A stretch of DNA of 42,717 bases from an uncultured Acidimicrobiia bacterium (GCA_903921205.1 CAIXPF010000184.1:1-42717), one strand, 5' to 3'. Counted from the stretch's first letter, positions 5,610 through 13,589 are shown. The notes: a model not told the origin generated them from the letters alone. Translations and numbers: made by a program.

Positions 5610-8093
5610 ATGAAGGCCGTCATCATGGCTGGTGGCGAGGGCTCGCGTCTTCGGCCACTCACCTCGAACCTGCCCAAGCCCATGATGCCGCTGGTCAACC
5701 GGCCGATGATGGAACACGTGGTCAACCTGCTGGCCCGCCACGGCTTCGACGAGATCGTGGTGACCGTGGCGTATCTGGCCTCGGCGATCCGCAACTACTT
5801 CGGTGACGGCTCCCAGTTCGGGGTGCGCATGGTGTACGCCACCGAGGAGTCGCCGCTGGGCACCGCCGGCTCGGTGCGCAACGCCATGGACGAACTGCAG
5901 GAGCGGTTCCTGGTGATCAGTGGCGACGTGCTGACCGACATCGACCTGTCGGCCATCTGGGCCAGCCACATCGAGAAGGGCGCCTTGGCCACCATCGCCC
6001 TGACCCCGGTGGAGAACCCGCTCGAGTTCGGCATCGTGATCACCCGGGAGGACGGGTCCATCGAGCGGTTCCTCGAGAAGCCGTCGTGGGGCCAGGTGTT
6101 CTCCGACACCATCAACACCGGCATCTTCGTGCTCGAACCGGAAGTCTTCGACTACATCCCGGCCGGCCGACCGGTGGACTTCTCCTCCGAGGTCTTCCCC
6201 CGACTGCTCGAGGAGGAGCGCCCGCTGTACGGCGCCGTCACCGAGGGCTACTGGGAGGATGTCGGCACCCTCGGGGCGTACGTCACCGCCCACAAGGACA
6301 TCCTCGACGGCAAGGTCGCTGTCGACATCCCCGGGTTCCGCCTCGCAGATGGGGTGTGGCTGGGGGAGGGCTCCGAGATCGACCCGTCCGCCTTGATCGA
6401 GGGACCGGCGATCATCGGCGAGAACTGCCGCATCGGGGCGGGCGTGCGGGTGGGGGAGTACACCGTGCTCGGCGCCAACGTGCGGGTGCGTCGCGACGTC
6501 GACCTCGAGCGGGTGGTGATCCACGACAACGCCTACATCGGCGAGGCGGCCCGACTGCGCGGCACGGTGGTGGGCCGGGCCTGCGACCTGCGCAAGGGTG
6601 TGCGCTGCGAGGACGGCTCGGTGCTCGGCGACGAGTGCTTCGTGGCCGACGAGGCCTTCATCGGTGCCGACGTGAAGATCTACCCGTTCAAGACGGTGGA
6701 GAGCGGTGCCTTCATCACGTCGTCGATCGTGTGGGAGTCGAAGGGCGCCCGCAGCCTCTTCGGCGCCGACGGTGTGTCGGGCCTGGCCAACGTGGACATC
6801 ACCCCCGAGTTGGCCACCCGCCTGGCCCTGGCCTTCGCCACCACGTTGAAGGTCGACTCGACCGTGGTCACCTCGCGCGACTCGTCTCGCTCGGCGCGCA
6901 TGCTGAAGCGGGCGATGATGGCGGGGCTCAACGCCGGCGGCATCAACGTGATCGACCTCGAGGTGGCCTCGGTGCCGGTCACCCGCTTCCACATCAACAC
7001 CGGCCCGCCGGTCGGTGGCATGACGATCCGCATCGACGACCGCGATCCGCAGCTGGTGGCAATCCGGTTCTTCGACACCTCCGGGGCCGACATGTCCGAG
7101 GACGCCCAGCGCAAGATCGAGCGCTACGTGAACCGTGAGGACTTCCGGCGGGTGCTGCCCGGTGAGATCGGCGACATCACCTTCGCCCCTCGGGCCCTGG
7201 AGAATTACGCCATCTCGCTCGAGGAGACCGTCGACGTCCAGTCGATCCGCTCCAAGGGTTTCAAGGTGGTCATCGACTACTCCTACGGGTCTGCCGCCAT
7301 GGTGATGCCGAACCTGTTCTCCAAGCTCGGTGCCGATGTGCTGGCGGTGAACCCGTTCGTGTCCACCGCCGGGCTGATCGACTTCGACGCCGAGCAGCAC
7401 GCCCGGTCGGTCGCCACGCTGGTGCAGGCATCGGGCGCGCATCTCGGCGCCGTCATCGACCCCGACGGCGAGCGGCTCACCCTGGTCGACGACGAGGGCC
7501 GGGTGCTGACCGACACCGAGGCGCTGTTGGCCTACGTCACCCTGGTGTCGGACCGGCTGCTCGGTGACCGGATCGCCGTGCCGGTGGGCTCGACCCGCCA
7601 CATCGAGGAGATCGCCGCAGGCCGCGGGGTCAGCGTGCAGTACACGAAGATGTCCGGCGCGGCGCTCGCCGATGCTGCGAAGGAGCCGGGAATCGGCTTC
7701 GTGGCGAGCCTGGACGGTGGCTTCATCCTGCCCGGGTTCCTGCCGGCGTTCGACGCTGCAGCGGCCCTGGTGAAGCTGCTCGACCTGCTGGCTCACCATG
7801 CGGTCTCGCTGTCGAGCGTGGTCGACCGCCTGCCCCGGGCGCACCTGGCGCACGAGACGGTGGTGACCCCGTGGGAGGCCAAGGGCGCGGTCATGCGCAG
7901 CCTCGTCGAGCAGACCTCCCGGGAGACGGTGCTCGTCGACGGGGTGAAGGTGCTGCACGACGGTGGGTGGGTGCTGGTGCTTCCCGATCCGGAGGAGGCC
8001 ATCACCCACGTCTACGCCGAGGGCAGTACCGACGCGGATGCCCGGCGCCTCGCTCGCGAGTACGTTTTGCGGATCCGCCAGCTTGCTCGTTGA
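5610..8093 (+). CDS. Mannose-1-phosphate guanylyltransferase-like protein fused to a degenerate phosphomannomutase domain
   Basis: 827 residues in three parts. Residues 1 to about 235 are a nucleotidyltransferase with the signature AGGEGSRLRP and KPMMPLVNRPM. Residues about 250-365 are left-handed beta-helix hexapeptide repeats. Residues about 375-827 resemble phosphohexomutase domains. The first domain should make an NDP-sugar, probably GDP-mannose or a relative. In the mutase part the catalytic segment normally reading TASHNP is replaced by MTIRIDDRD near residues 470-480, so the phosphoserine is missing. The metal loop DGDGDR is DPDGER near 617. Long actinobacterial homologues with this layout exist, and the mutase part may be structural or regulatory. 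Confidence 0.82.
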   Translation: MKAVIMAGGEGSRLRPLTSNLPKPMMPLVNRPMMEHVVNLLARHGFDEIVVTVAYLASAIRNYFGDGSQFGVRMVYATEESPLGTAGSVRNAMDELQERFLVISGDVLTDIDLSAIWASHIEKGALATIALTPVENPLEFGIVITREDGSIERFLEKPSWGQVFSDTINTGIFVLEPEVFDYIPAGRPVDFSSEVFPRLLEEERPLYGAVTEGYWEDVGTLGAYVTAHKDILDGKVAVDIPGFRLADGVWLGEGSEIDPSALIEGPAIIGENCRIGAGVRVGEYTVLGANVRVRRDVDLERVVIHDNAYIGEAARLRGTVVGRACDLRKGVRCEDGSVLGDECFVADEAFIGADVKIYPFKTVESGAFITSSIVWESKGARSLFGADGVSGLANVDITPELATRLALAFATTLKVDSTVVTSRDSSRSARMLKRAMMAGLNAGGINVIDLEVASVPVTRFHINTGPPVGGMTIRIDDRDPQLVAIRFFDTSGADMSEDAQRKIERYVNREDFRRVLPGEIGDITFAPRALENYAISLEETVDVQSIRSKGFKVVIDYSYGSAAMVMPNLFSKLGADVLAVNPFVSTAGLIDFDAEQHARSVATLVQASGAHLGAVIDPDGERLTLVDDEGRVLTDTEALLAYVTLVSDRLLGDRIAVPVGSTRHIEEIAAGRGVSVQYTKMSGAALADAAKEPGIGFVASLDGGFILPGFLPAFDAAAALVKLLDLLAHHAVSLSSVVDRLPRAHLAHETVVTPWEAKGAVMRSLVEQTSRETVLVDGVKVLHDGGWVLVLPDPEEAITHVYAEGSTDADARRLAREYVLRIRQLAR

Positions 8094-8161
8094 CCCCGCC
8101 CGCGCATGCCGCCAGGCGCGAGGTGCGAGGTGCGACGGGCAGAACCTTCAACATGAACCGA

Positions 8162-8167
8162 TAGGTT
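8162..8167 (+). promoter_or_regulatory. -10-like TAGGTT, leaderless start of gcvH
   Basis: The hexamer ends 7 bases before the gcvH ATG at 8175. No ribosome binding site is present. Confidence 0.5.
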
Positions 8168-8174
8168 TGAGTCC

Positions 8175-8555
8175 ATGCTTTTCCCCGACGATCTGCGCTA
8201 CTCCAGCGACCACGAATGGGTCCGCGTCGAGGGTGACGTGATCCGGGTCGGCATCACCGATTACGCCCAGGACGCCCTCGGCGACGTGGTGTTCGTCGAA
8301 CTCCCGGCCATCGGGACCACCGCGTCGGCGGGCGATTCCTTCAGTGAGATCGAGTCCACCAAGTCCGTCAGCGACATCTACGCGCCGATCGCGGGCGAGG
8401 TCGTCGAGGTCAACGTGGCACTCGCCGATGCTCCGGAGCTGGTCAACCAGGACCCCTACGGCGAGGGCTGGATCTGCGTGCTGCGTCCCGCCGACCCTGC
8501 GGCGCTGGCCGGGCTCATGGATGCCGCTGCTTACCAGGCCTTGATCGAGGGTTGA
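8175..8555 (+). CDS. gcvH: Glycine cleavage system H protein
   Basis: 126 residues, normal for GcvH, the lipoyl-carrying shuttle protein that moves the aminomethyl group between the P, T and L proteins. The lipoylation site is Lys63 in ESTKSVSDIYAP. SDHEWVRVEG at the N-terminus and NQDPYGEGWI near the C-terminus are family signatures. The other glycine cleavage genes are not in the window. It heads the conserved gcvH-garA-ftsR-bfn-merR block, four bases before the FHA gene, so the regulatory genes downstream are probably co-transcribed with it. Confidence 0.95.
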   Translation: MLFPDDLRYSSDHEWVRVEGDVIRVGITDYAQDALGDVVFVELPAIGTTASAGDSFSEIESTKSVSDIYAPIAGEVVEVNVALADAPELVNQDPYGEGWICVLRPADPAALAGLMDAAAYQALIEG

Positions 8556-8559
8556 GGCG

Positions 8560-9030
8560 GTGTCCGAGTCGGTCTGTCCCCGTTGCGGCCATTCGAATGC
8601 GCCACGGTCGAACTTCTGCTCGTCGTGCGGGGTCGAGCTTGCCTCCCAGCCCGAAGACACAGCGACCCATGTCGCCCTCGTCGCCGATCCGTCGCATGCG
8701 GTCGCGGTGATCGCCGCCGGTCGGGAGGACGGCGTGCTGGTGGTGACGCGCGGTCCTGACGTCGGTTCACGGATCGGGCTGGGCGGCGGTCGTGTGAGCG
8801 CAGGTCGTCATCCCGACTCCGACCTGTTCCTCGACGATGTCACGGTGTCACGGCGCCATGCCGAGATCCTCCATCATGGGGGTGGGTACGAGCTGGTCGA
8901 CCTCGGTTCGCTCAACGGCACCTATGTCAACCGTCGGCGGGTGGAACGGGCCGTGCTGCGCGACGGCGACGAGGTGCAGATCGGGAAGTTCAAGCTGGTG
9001 TTCCGCCTCGGTGCCGGCGAGGCGTCGTGA
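8560..9030 (+). CDS. Zinc ribbon - FHA domain protein (GarA position)
   Basis: 156 residues. An N-terminal zinc ribbon has C6-x2-C9 and C20-x2-C23. An FHA phosphothreonine-binding domain spans about 72-150, with GR at 82-83, SRRH at 97-100 and LGSLNGTYVN at 115-124. In mycobacteria the protein at this position, GarA (OdhI in corynebacteria), binds and inhibits 2-oxoglutarate-metabolising enzymes and is switched by kinases at an N-terminal ETTS motif. That motif is not visible here; the zinc ribbon occupies the N-terminus. The GTG start lies 4 bases after gcvH and the stop overlaps the next start as GTGA, so the three genes are translationally linked. Confidence 0.85.
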   Translation: MSESVCPRCGHSNAPRSNFCSSCGVELASQPEDTATHVALVADPSHAVAVIAAGREDGVLVVTRGPDVGSRIGLGGGRVSAGRHPDSDLFLDDVTVSRRHAEILHHGGGYELVDLGSLNGTYVNRRRVERAVLRDGDEVQIGKFKLVFRLGAGEAS

Positions 9031-10181
9031 ACATGCCCGACCGGAACCATCTCGCCATCGGTGAGGTCCTCTCGCTGCTGCAGGCCGAGTTCCCGGATGT
9101 GACGATCTCCAAGATCCGCTTCCTCGAGAGCCAGGGCCTGATCGACCCGGAGCGAACCCCGTCGGGCTACCGCAAGTTCTACGACGACGACATCGCCCGG
9201 CTGCGCTGGATCCTGGCCCAGCAGCGCGATCATTTCCTCCCGCTGAAGGTGATCAAGGAACGCCTCGACGAGGCGATCGCCCTGCAGTTGCCGCTCGACG
9301 TCGCTCCCGGCCCGGGATCCTCCGAGGCCGAGCCGGAGTTCGCCGCCGGACATTCGGTAACGACGGCTGCGGCGTCACGGCCCGAGACAGCCTCCAACGG
9401 CGGGCGGGGGCCGCGCATCAACGTGTTCACGGCGACCGCCACCCCCCGTCCCGACCTGGTCGGTGACCCCGGCCCCGCACCGGGCGGCGCGGCCGTCCTG
9501 CCGGCGGCGGGCTCGGTGGGGTCCTCCGAACCGCCGGATGCGGCAACGGTGAGCACCAACAGCGATCCGTCGGACGGCCCCGGATCGGCTGTTCCGTCGA
9601 ACGCGGACGAGCCGTCTGCGGGTCCGGTGGATGGGGCGTCCGAGCCCGCAACGGTGGGTGCTGCGCCGACAGGCCCGACCGGCGCGAACACCCTGCGACC
9701 GGAACCGCCGTCCGGGTCGGGTGTTTCCCCGGCGGCGCGCCCGGCGGTTTCCACCACGGCGAGTCGGACCCGGCGCCGCGCTCCGGCTGGCGCCCATCCG
9801 TTCGGCGATCTGACCTCTGCGAGCTTCACGATCGAGGAGCTGTCGGCGGCGGTGGGCATGCCGATCAGCGAGCTCGAGGAGCTCGAGCGGTACGGGCTGC
9901 TCACCTCCCGGGCGGTCAGCCAGGGGCGCCGCTACGGCGATGACGCGGTCGTGGTGGCGAAGCTGGCGGCCCGTTTCGCGTCCTTCGGGGTCGAGGCCAG
10001 GCATCTGCGCATGTTCAAGGTGGCGGTCGACCGCGAGATCGCCCTCTACGAGCAGATCGTGGCCCCGTTGGCCCGGCACCGTCAGGAGGGCGGCGAGGTC
10101 GCGGCCGCACAGCGCTGGGCCGACCTCGACCAGCTCGGGGCCGACCTGCGCGACGCCCTGTTCCGCCGGCCGCTGTCCTGA
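9027..10181 (+). CDS. MerR-family regulator, FtsR-like (Rv1828 position)
   Basis: 384 residues. Residues 8-85 are a MerR winged helix (LAIGEVLSLLQAEFPDVTIS, then SKIRFLESQGLIDPERT and GYRKFYDDDIARL). Residues about 91-265 are a long Ala/Pro/Gly/Ser/Thr-rich, probably disordered linker. The C-terminal part from about 266 has a second helix-turn-helix-like segment (FTIEELSAAVGMPISELEEL) and helices. The mycobacterial and corynebacterial homologues (Rv1828, FtsR) have two similar domains but are much shorter. FtsR activates ftsZ in Corynebacterium, and a cell-division regulatory role here is inference. The GTG start overlaps the FHA stop by 4 bases; an ATG at 9033 is an alternative. Confidence 0.85.
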   Translation: MNMPDRNHLAIGEVLSLLQAEFPDVTISKIRFLESQGLIDPERTPSGYRKFYDDDIARLRWILAQQRDHFLPLKVIKERLDEAIALQLPLDVAPGPGSSEAEPEFAAGHSVTTAAASRPETASNGGRGPRINVFTATATPRPDLVGDPGPAPGGAAVLPAAGSVGSSEPPDAATVSTNSDPSDGPGSAVPSNADEPSAGPVDGASEPATVGAAPTGPTGANTLRPEPPSGSGVSPAARPAVSTTASRTRRRAPAGAHPFGDLTSASFTIEELSAAVGMPISELEELERYGLLTSRAVSQGRRYGDDAVVVAKLAARFASFGVEARHLRMFKVAVDREIALYEQIVAPLARHRQEGGEVAAAQRWADLDQLGADLRDALFRRPLS

Positions 10182-10248
10182 ACGTCACCGTCCGGGCGAT
10201 CGGCGAGGGCATAACGGGTCCCACGTCGTGGAGTGCGGAGCGGTGCAG

Positions 10249-10254
10249 TAGGGT
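10249..10254 (+). promoter_or_regulatory. -10-like TAGGGT, leaderless start of the bifunctional nuclease gene
   Basis: The hexamer ends 8 bases before the GTG at 10263. It suggests an internal promoter within the conserved block. Confidence 0.5.
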
Positions 10255-10262
10255 CGTCAGCC

Positions 10263-10766
10263 GTGGTGGAAGTCGAGTTGCTCGAGGTGCGGGTCGAGAT
10301 GCCCGGCAACACCCCTGTCGTGGTGCTGCGTGAGCGTGAAGGCGCGCGCCGCCTGCTCCCGATCCTGATCGGTGACACCGAGGCCCGTGCCATCGTGTTT
10401 GCCGTCGACCGGGTGCAGACCCCCCGTCCGATGACCCACGACCTGTTTCGTGACGTGCTCGAGACCCTCGGGGTCGGGGTGCGTCAGATCGTCGTGACCG
10501 AGCTGCGTGACCGCACCTTCTTCGCAGAGCTGCACCTCGTCGAGGGGGAGAACGCCTCGGTCGTGTCGGCCCGTCCGTCCGACGCGCTCGCCCTCGCGGT
10601 GCGCACCGGTTCGCCGATCTTCGTGGCCGATGCGGTCATCGACGAGGCGGGCTACGTCGAACCCGAACCGGAGCCGGCCTCTGAGACGGCTGCCCAGCCG
10701 GACGAGGTGATCGCCCAGTTCAAGGACTTCCTCGACAACATCAGCCCGGACGACTTCAAATCCTGA
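10263..10766 (+). CDS. Bifunctional nuclease family protein (BFN, DUF151)
   Basis: 167 residues. LLEVRVEMPGNTPVVVLRE, LLPILIGDTEARAI and SARPSDALALAVRTGSPIFV are hallmarks of the BFN/DUF151 family. Members include plant BFN with RNase/DNase activity and the Thermotoga protein TM0160; the physiological role in actinobacteria is unsettled. Position and order match Rv1829. The frame opens earlier, at 10233, but the GTG at 10263, 8 bases after TAGGGT, gives the usual family N-terminus. The C-terminal tail is acidic (EPEPEPASETAAQPDE) followed by a short helix. Confidence 0.88.
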   Translation: MVEVELLEVRVEMPGNTPVVVLREREGARRLLPILIGDTEARAIVFAVDRVQTPRPMTHDLFRDVLETLGVGVRQIVVTELRDRTFFAELHLVEGENASVVSARPSDALALAVRTGSPIFVADAVIDEAGYVEPEPEPASETAAQPDEVIAQFKDFLDNISPDDFKS

Positions 10767-10797
10767 CGGTGCGTGGTCAGCTGCTCGCGCTCCGAGT

Positions 10798-10827
10798 TTG
10801 ACGGACCGGGGGCAGGGTTCGTACCCT
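10798..10827 (+). promoter_or_regulatory. Putative sigma-70-type promoter of the second merR gene
   Basis: TTGACG (10798-10803), an 18-base spacer and TACCCT (10822-10827). Unlike most promoters here it has a recognisable -35. It gives an untranslated leader of roughly 60 bases with GGAGGAG before the ATG. Confidence 0.5.
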
Positions 10828-10828
10828 T

Positions 10829-10848
10829 CCTGCGTAACACCTGCGTAA
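10829..10848 (+). repeat. Two direct repeats CCTGCGTAA spaced one helical turn apart
   Basis: CCTGCGTAA at 10829-10837 and 10840-10848, an 11-base period, immediately downstream of the putative -10. This is a candidate operator for autoregulation. Confidence 0.5.
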
Positions 10849-10896
10849 TTCCCACCGTGTCGTGGTCGGGGTGCGGCATGTGGAGGAGTCGAGGGT

Positions 10897-11406
10897 ATGA
10901 GCCAGTCGATCGGTGAGGAACCAGCGGGTTATTCGGGGCGTCGTGCTGCAGAGATCGTGGGGATCACCTACCGCCAGCTCGACTACTGGGCCCGGACCGA
11001 CCTGATCCGTCCGAGCCTGGTCGACGCCGCAGGGTCCGGCTCGCGTCGCCGCTATTCCTATCGCGACCTGCTCGAGCTGAAGGTGGTCAAGAACCTGCTC
11101 GATGCGGGCATCAAGCTCGAGTCGGTGCGCGAGGCCTTCACCTACCTGCGTGAACACCTCGGCGAGGATGTGGCGACGGTCAACCTGGTCATCTCCGGCC
11201 GCCGATCGGTCCTCGTCCGCACGGGCGAGGAGATCATCGACCTGCTGCGCGAAGGCCAGGGAGTGCTCAATATCCTGCCGCTGGCCGGGGTCAAGGAAGA
11301 GGTCGACGCGGCGATCGTGCAGTTCCCCGGTGGTGACGGTCGCACGTCCGCCAGTTCGGCGGGCGACGCTGCGGACCGCAAGCTGCGGGCTGCGGCGCAG
11401 GTCTGA
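10897..11406 (+). CDS. MerR-family transcriptional regulator (Rv1830/ResR position)
   Basis: 169 residues. The N-terminal winged helix runs from RRAAEIVGITYRQLDYWART to the RRRYSYRDLLELKVVKNLLD segment. It is followed by a coiled-coil-like region and a C-terminal domain (LVISGRRSVLVRTGEEIIDL, then GQGVLNILPLAGV) shared with the Rv1830 type. Mycobacterial Rv1830 (ResR/McdR) influences cell growth and division; the same role here is inference. GGAGGAGTCGAGGGT precedes the ATG, so this gene has a conventional leader. The paired direct repeats upstream may be its own operator. Confidence 0.88.
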   Translation: MSQSIGEEPAGYSGRRAAEIVGITYRQLDYWARTDLIRPSLVDAAGSGSRRRYSYRDLLELKVVKNLLDAGIKLESVREAFTYLREHLGEDVATVNLVISGRRSVLVRTGEEIIDLLREGQGVLNILPLAGVKEEVDAAIVQFPGGDGRTSASSAGDAADRKLRAAAQV

Positions 11407-11428
11407 CCGACGGCGTCGCCAACCGGCG

Positions 11429-12886
11429 TCAGGGGGCGTCGGGACGGCTGGCCCGGGCTTTACGGCGTGCGGTCAGGATGCGGGCCACGGCACTCGAACG
11501 GGCGATCTGGCCCTCGGCGACGTAGTGCTCGTGGTTGGCGTCGATGCGGGGCAGGTCGTAGCGGTAGTTGACCATGAGCCCGTAGGACTCCCGCATACCG
11601 GCCGGTGTGGGATTGGCGAGCCAGTTCAGACGCTCGACCTGCGCACCGTTCGTGAGGTGGAAGTTCGCCACCCGGTCACGGGATCGGCCCGGTCCGTCGC
11701 CGACGAGATACTCGCAGCACAGCCCGACGAGCACGTCCCGCAGTGCCCGGCTGGTGGCGGACCCGGCGGTCCATGACGTGGCGAGCACCGCTGCCAGGTC
11801 GGCCGGCCCGCCACCACCGTCGGGGCTGACCTCGGCGATGGCCCGGCGATCCTCGGGGGTGAGCAGCGCACACTCGGGGTCGCTCAGCGCCCGGTCGAGC
11901 CACCGCCGGAACCCGGGGATGGGTGACAACGTGGCGAACTGGTTGAGCCGGGGCAGGTCCCGGGTGAGATCGGCGACGACCTCCTTGATGAGCACGTCGC
12001 CGAGGTTCACCCCGCTCAGGCCGGGCTGACAGGCCGAGATCGAATAGAAGATCGCCGTGCGGGCCGCCTCGCTGGCGCCGATCGGCGCGCTGACGTCGAG
12101 CAGGCTGACCACGTCCGCAGCCATGTCCTTGAGCAGCGCCACCTCGACGAAGATCAGCGGCTCATCGGGCATGCCGGGATGGATGAACGCGAAACAGCGT
12201 CGGTCGTGGTCGTCGAGACGGTTCTTCAGGTCGTTCCAACTGGTGATCTCGTGGACCGACTCGTACTCGATGAGCTTCTCCAGCAAGGAGGCAGAGCTGT
12301 CCCAGGTGATCCGGCGCAATTCGAGCAGTCCCGGCGGGAACAGACGGGACAGCACCCGGTGCAGATCGGTGTCCAGCGGGGCGAGACGCGGCTCGGACGG
12401 CAGCAGGGCCAGCAACTCCGCCCGCAGGTCGACCGCCAACTTGACGCCCCCGGCGAGGCCGCACAACAGCTCGAAGAGCTGCTCCCAACGTGCCGCGGTG
12501 GCCTGGCGCACCCGGGCCAACAGCTCGAGCTGCTCTGCGGACAGGCCGCTGTGGCGGTCGGCCGAGCCGGCTTCGTCGTCGGGTGCGAGCACCCGGTCCA
12601 GTTCGACCGCGGCGGCTCGTACGGCATCGGGGTCCGGACCGAACTCGTCGAGCAGGAGCACGAAGAACCGCAGGAGACCGGCCCGATCCAACGACACCAC
12701 GAGGTTGGCCACCTCGGCGGCCCTGGTTCGTACCGTCACGCCGCTGACGCGGGGGTCGAGACAGGATTCGATGCGCTCGCGGAGCCGGTGCAGCTCCCGG
12801 TCGGTCAGGTGCTCGACCGGGCGCGGATGACGGCGGAACCGCGCCGCCGCTTCTTCGATGCTCGCCCGGACTCGTTCGAGGGCCAC
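11429..12886 (-). CDS. Malonyl-CoA decarboxylase
   Basis: 485 residues. The protein converts malonyl-CoA to acetyl-CoA and CO2. An N-terminal helical domain is followed by a GNAT-like catalytic domain. Family marks are HEITSWNDLKNRLDDHDRRC, FYSISACQPGLSGVNLGDVL, FATLSPIPGF and FHLTNGAQVERLNWLA, where the His and the downstream ESYGLMVNYRYDL lie in the catalytic region. The GTG start lies 7 bases after the stop of the acidic zinc-ribbon gene, so both are probably in one transcript. There is no malonate transporter or malonyl-CoA synthetase gene nearby, so the role may be tuning malonyl-CoA levels rather than growth on malonate. Confidence 0.88.
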   Translation of the reverse strand: MALERVRASIEEAAARFRRHPRPVEHLTDRELHRLRERIESCLDPRVSGVTVRTRAAEVANLVVSLDRAGLLRFFVLLLDEFGPDPDAVRAAAVELDRVLAPDDEAGSADRHSGLSAEQLELLARVRQATAARWEQLFELLCGLAGGVKLAVDLRAELLALLPSEPRLAPLDTDLHRVLSRLFPPGLLELRRITWDSSASLLEKLIEYESVHEITSWNDLKNRLDDHDRRCFAFIHPGMPDEPLIFVEVALLKDMAADVVSLLDVSAPIGASEAARTAIFYSISACQPGLSGVNLGDVLIKEVVADLTRDLPRLNQFATLSPIPGFRRWLDRALSDPECALLTPEDRRAIAEVSPDGGGGPADLAAVLATSWTAGSATSRALRDVLVGLCCEYLVGDGPGRSRDRVANFHLTNGAQVERLNWLANPTPAGMRESYGLMVNYRYDLPRIDANHEHYVAEGQIARSSAVARILTARRKARASRPDAP

Positions 12887-12893
12887 GCGTCAC

Positions 12894-13406
12894 TCAGCCG
12901 ATGCCGGCCGGAACCTCGATGGGATCGCCGCACTGTGGGCAGCTTCCGCTTCGCCGGACGGTCTTGGCGTTCACCAGCAGGAAGCACGATGGGCAAGGGA
13001 ACTCGAACTCCTTGCGTTGGGGGAGTTCACCGTCGTCGGTGACGACGACCTGTGCTTCCTGCTCCTCGTCCTCCTCGTCCTCGTCGTAGTTGAGGCGGTC
13101 CTTGAGGATCGTGTCGAGGTCGGCTTCGACGTCGTCGCTCTCCTCCTCTTCCTCCTCTTCCTCATCGTCGGCGGTGCGCGCCCGCGGCCGGGCAGGCACG
13201 ACGGCGACGTCTTCGTCGTCATCATCGTCGACCACCGCGTCGACGTCGCCGTCATCGATGTCGTCGTCGATACCTGGGTCGAGTTCCTCGTCGAGTTCGA
13301 GGTCGTCCTCGTCGAGTTCGAGTTCCTCGTCGAGGTCCTCCTCGGGGGGGCCCTCGTCGAAGTCGGCGTCGATGTCGATGTCGTCGTCGTCAGTCATGTC
13401 TGCCAT
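12894..13406 (-). CDS. Extremely acidic protein with C-terminal zinc ribbon
   Basis: 170 residues. The first 67 contain about 40 Asp/Glu, with runs such as DDDDIDIDADFDE. A second acidic block at 80-92 contains eight consecutive Glu. The C-terminus has two CxxC pairs, C138/C141 and C156/C159, in FPCPSCFLL and SCPQCGDPI, giving a four-Cys zinc ribbon. LDTILKDRLNYDEDE before it recalls the small acidic actinobacterial DUF4193 proteins, but that is only resemblance. Function is unknown; nucleic-acid mimicry, or binding RNA polymerase or another basic partner, is possible. The start at 13406 could instead be the ATG at 13397. Confidence 0.75.
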   Translation of the reverse strand: MADMTDDDDIDIDADFDEGPPEEDLDEELELDEDDLELDEELDPGIDDDIDDGDVDAVVDDDDDEDVAVVPARPRARTADDEEEEEEEESDDVEADLDTILKDRLNYDEDEEDEEQEAQVVVTDDGELPQRKEFEFPCPSCFLLVNAKTVRRSGSCPQCGDPIEVPAGIG

Positions 13407-13463
13407 CCATCGCAGCGTGCCGTGGCCGCCGTCGAGCTCTTCGTCCCGGCCAGGACGGGGCGC

Positions 13464-13469
13464 ATACTA
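13464..13469 (-). promoter_or_regulatory. -10-like TAGTAT of the acidic protein - malonyl-CoA decarboxylase unit
   Basis: TAGTAT on the minus strand lies 57 bases upstream of the ATG at 13406. The palindrome at 13477-13492 occupies the spacer/-35 side. Confidence 0.4.
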
Positions 13470-13476
13470 GGGGGTG

Positions 13477-13492
13477 GCCGTGTCAACACGGC
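13477..13492. promoter_or_regulatory. Palindromic putative operator
   Basis: GCCGTGT-CA-ACACGGC has perfect 7-base arms and a 2-base centre. It is placed just upstream of the TAGTAT hexamer, as expected for a repressor site. Confidence 0.4.
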
Positions 13493-13589
13493 ACGATCCC
13501 CGTGAATTCCTCGTTGCGAGGTCCCGTTGGCCTTCGGCGCGCAGGAGGTCACCGGGCCCGCGGTGTCGCTCGGTGCCGACGAGACCGGC

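Noticed and set aside
4650-8009. Very long minus-strand open frame (over 1,100 codons) opposite pgsA, the guanylyltransferase fusion and neighbours
   Set aside because: His/Arg/Val-rich composition without domain logic; it is the antisense shadow of GC-rich codon usage. The plus-strand genes in the same place have clear family motifs.
13481-13486. TTGACA on the minus strand as a -35 for the acidic protein gene
   Set aside because: The distance to TAGTAT is only 11 bases (14 to TATGCG), too short for a sigma-70 promoter; it is better explained as part of the palindrome.
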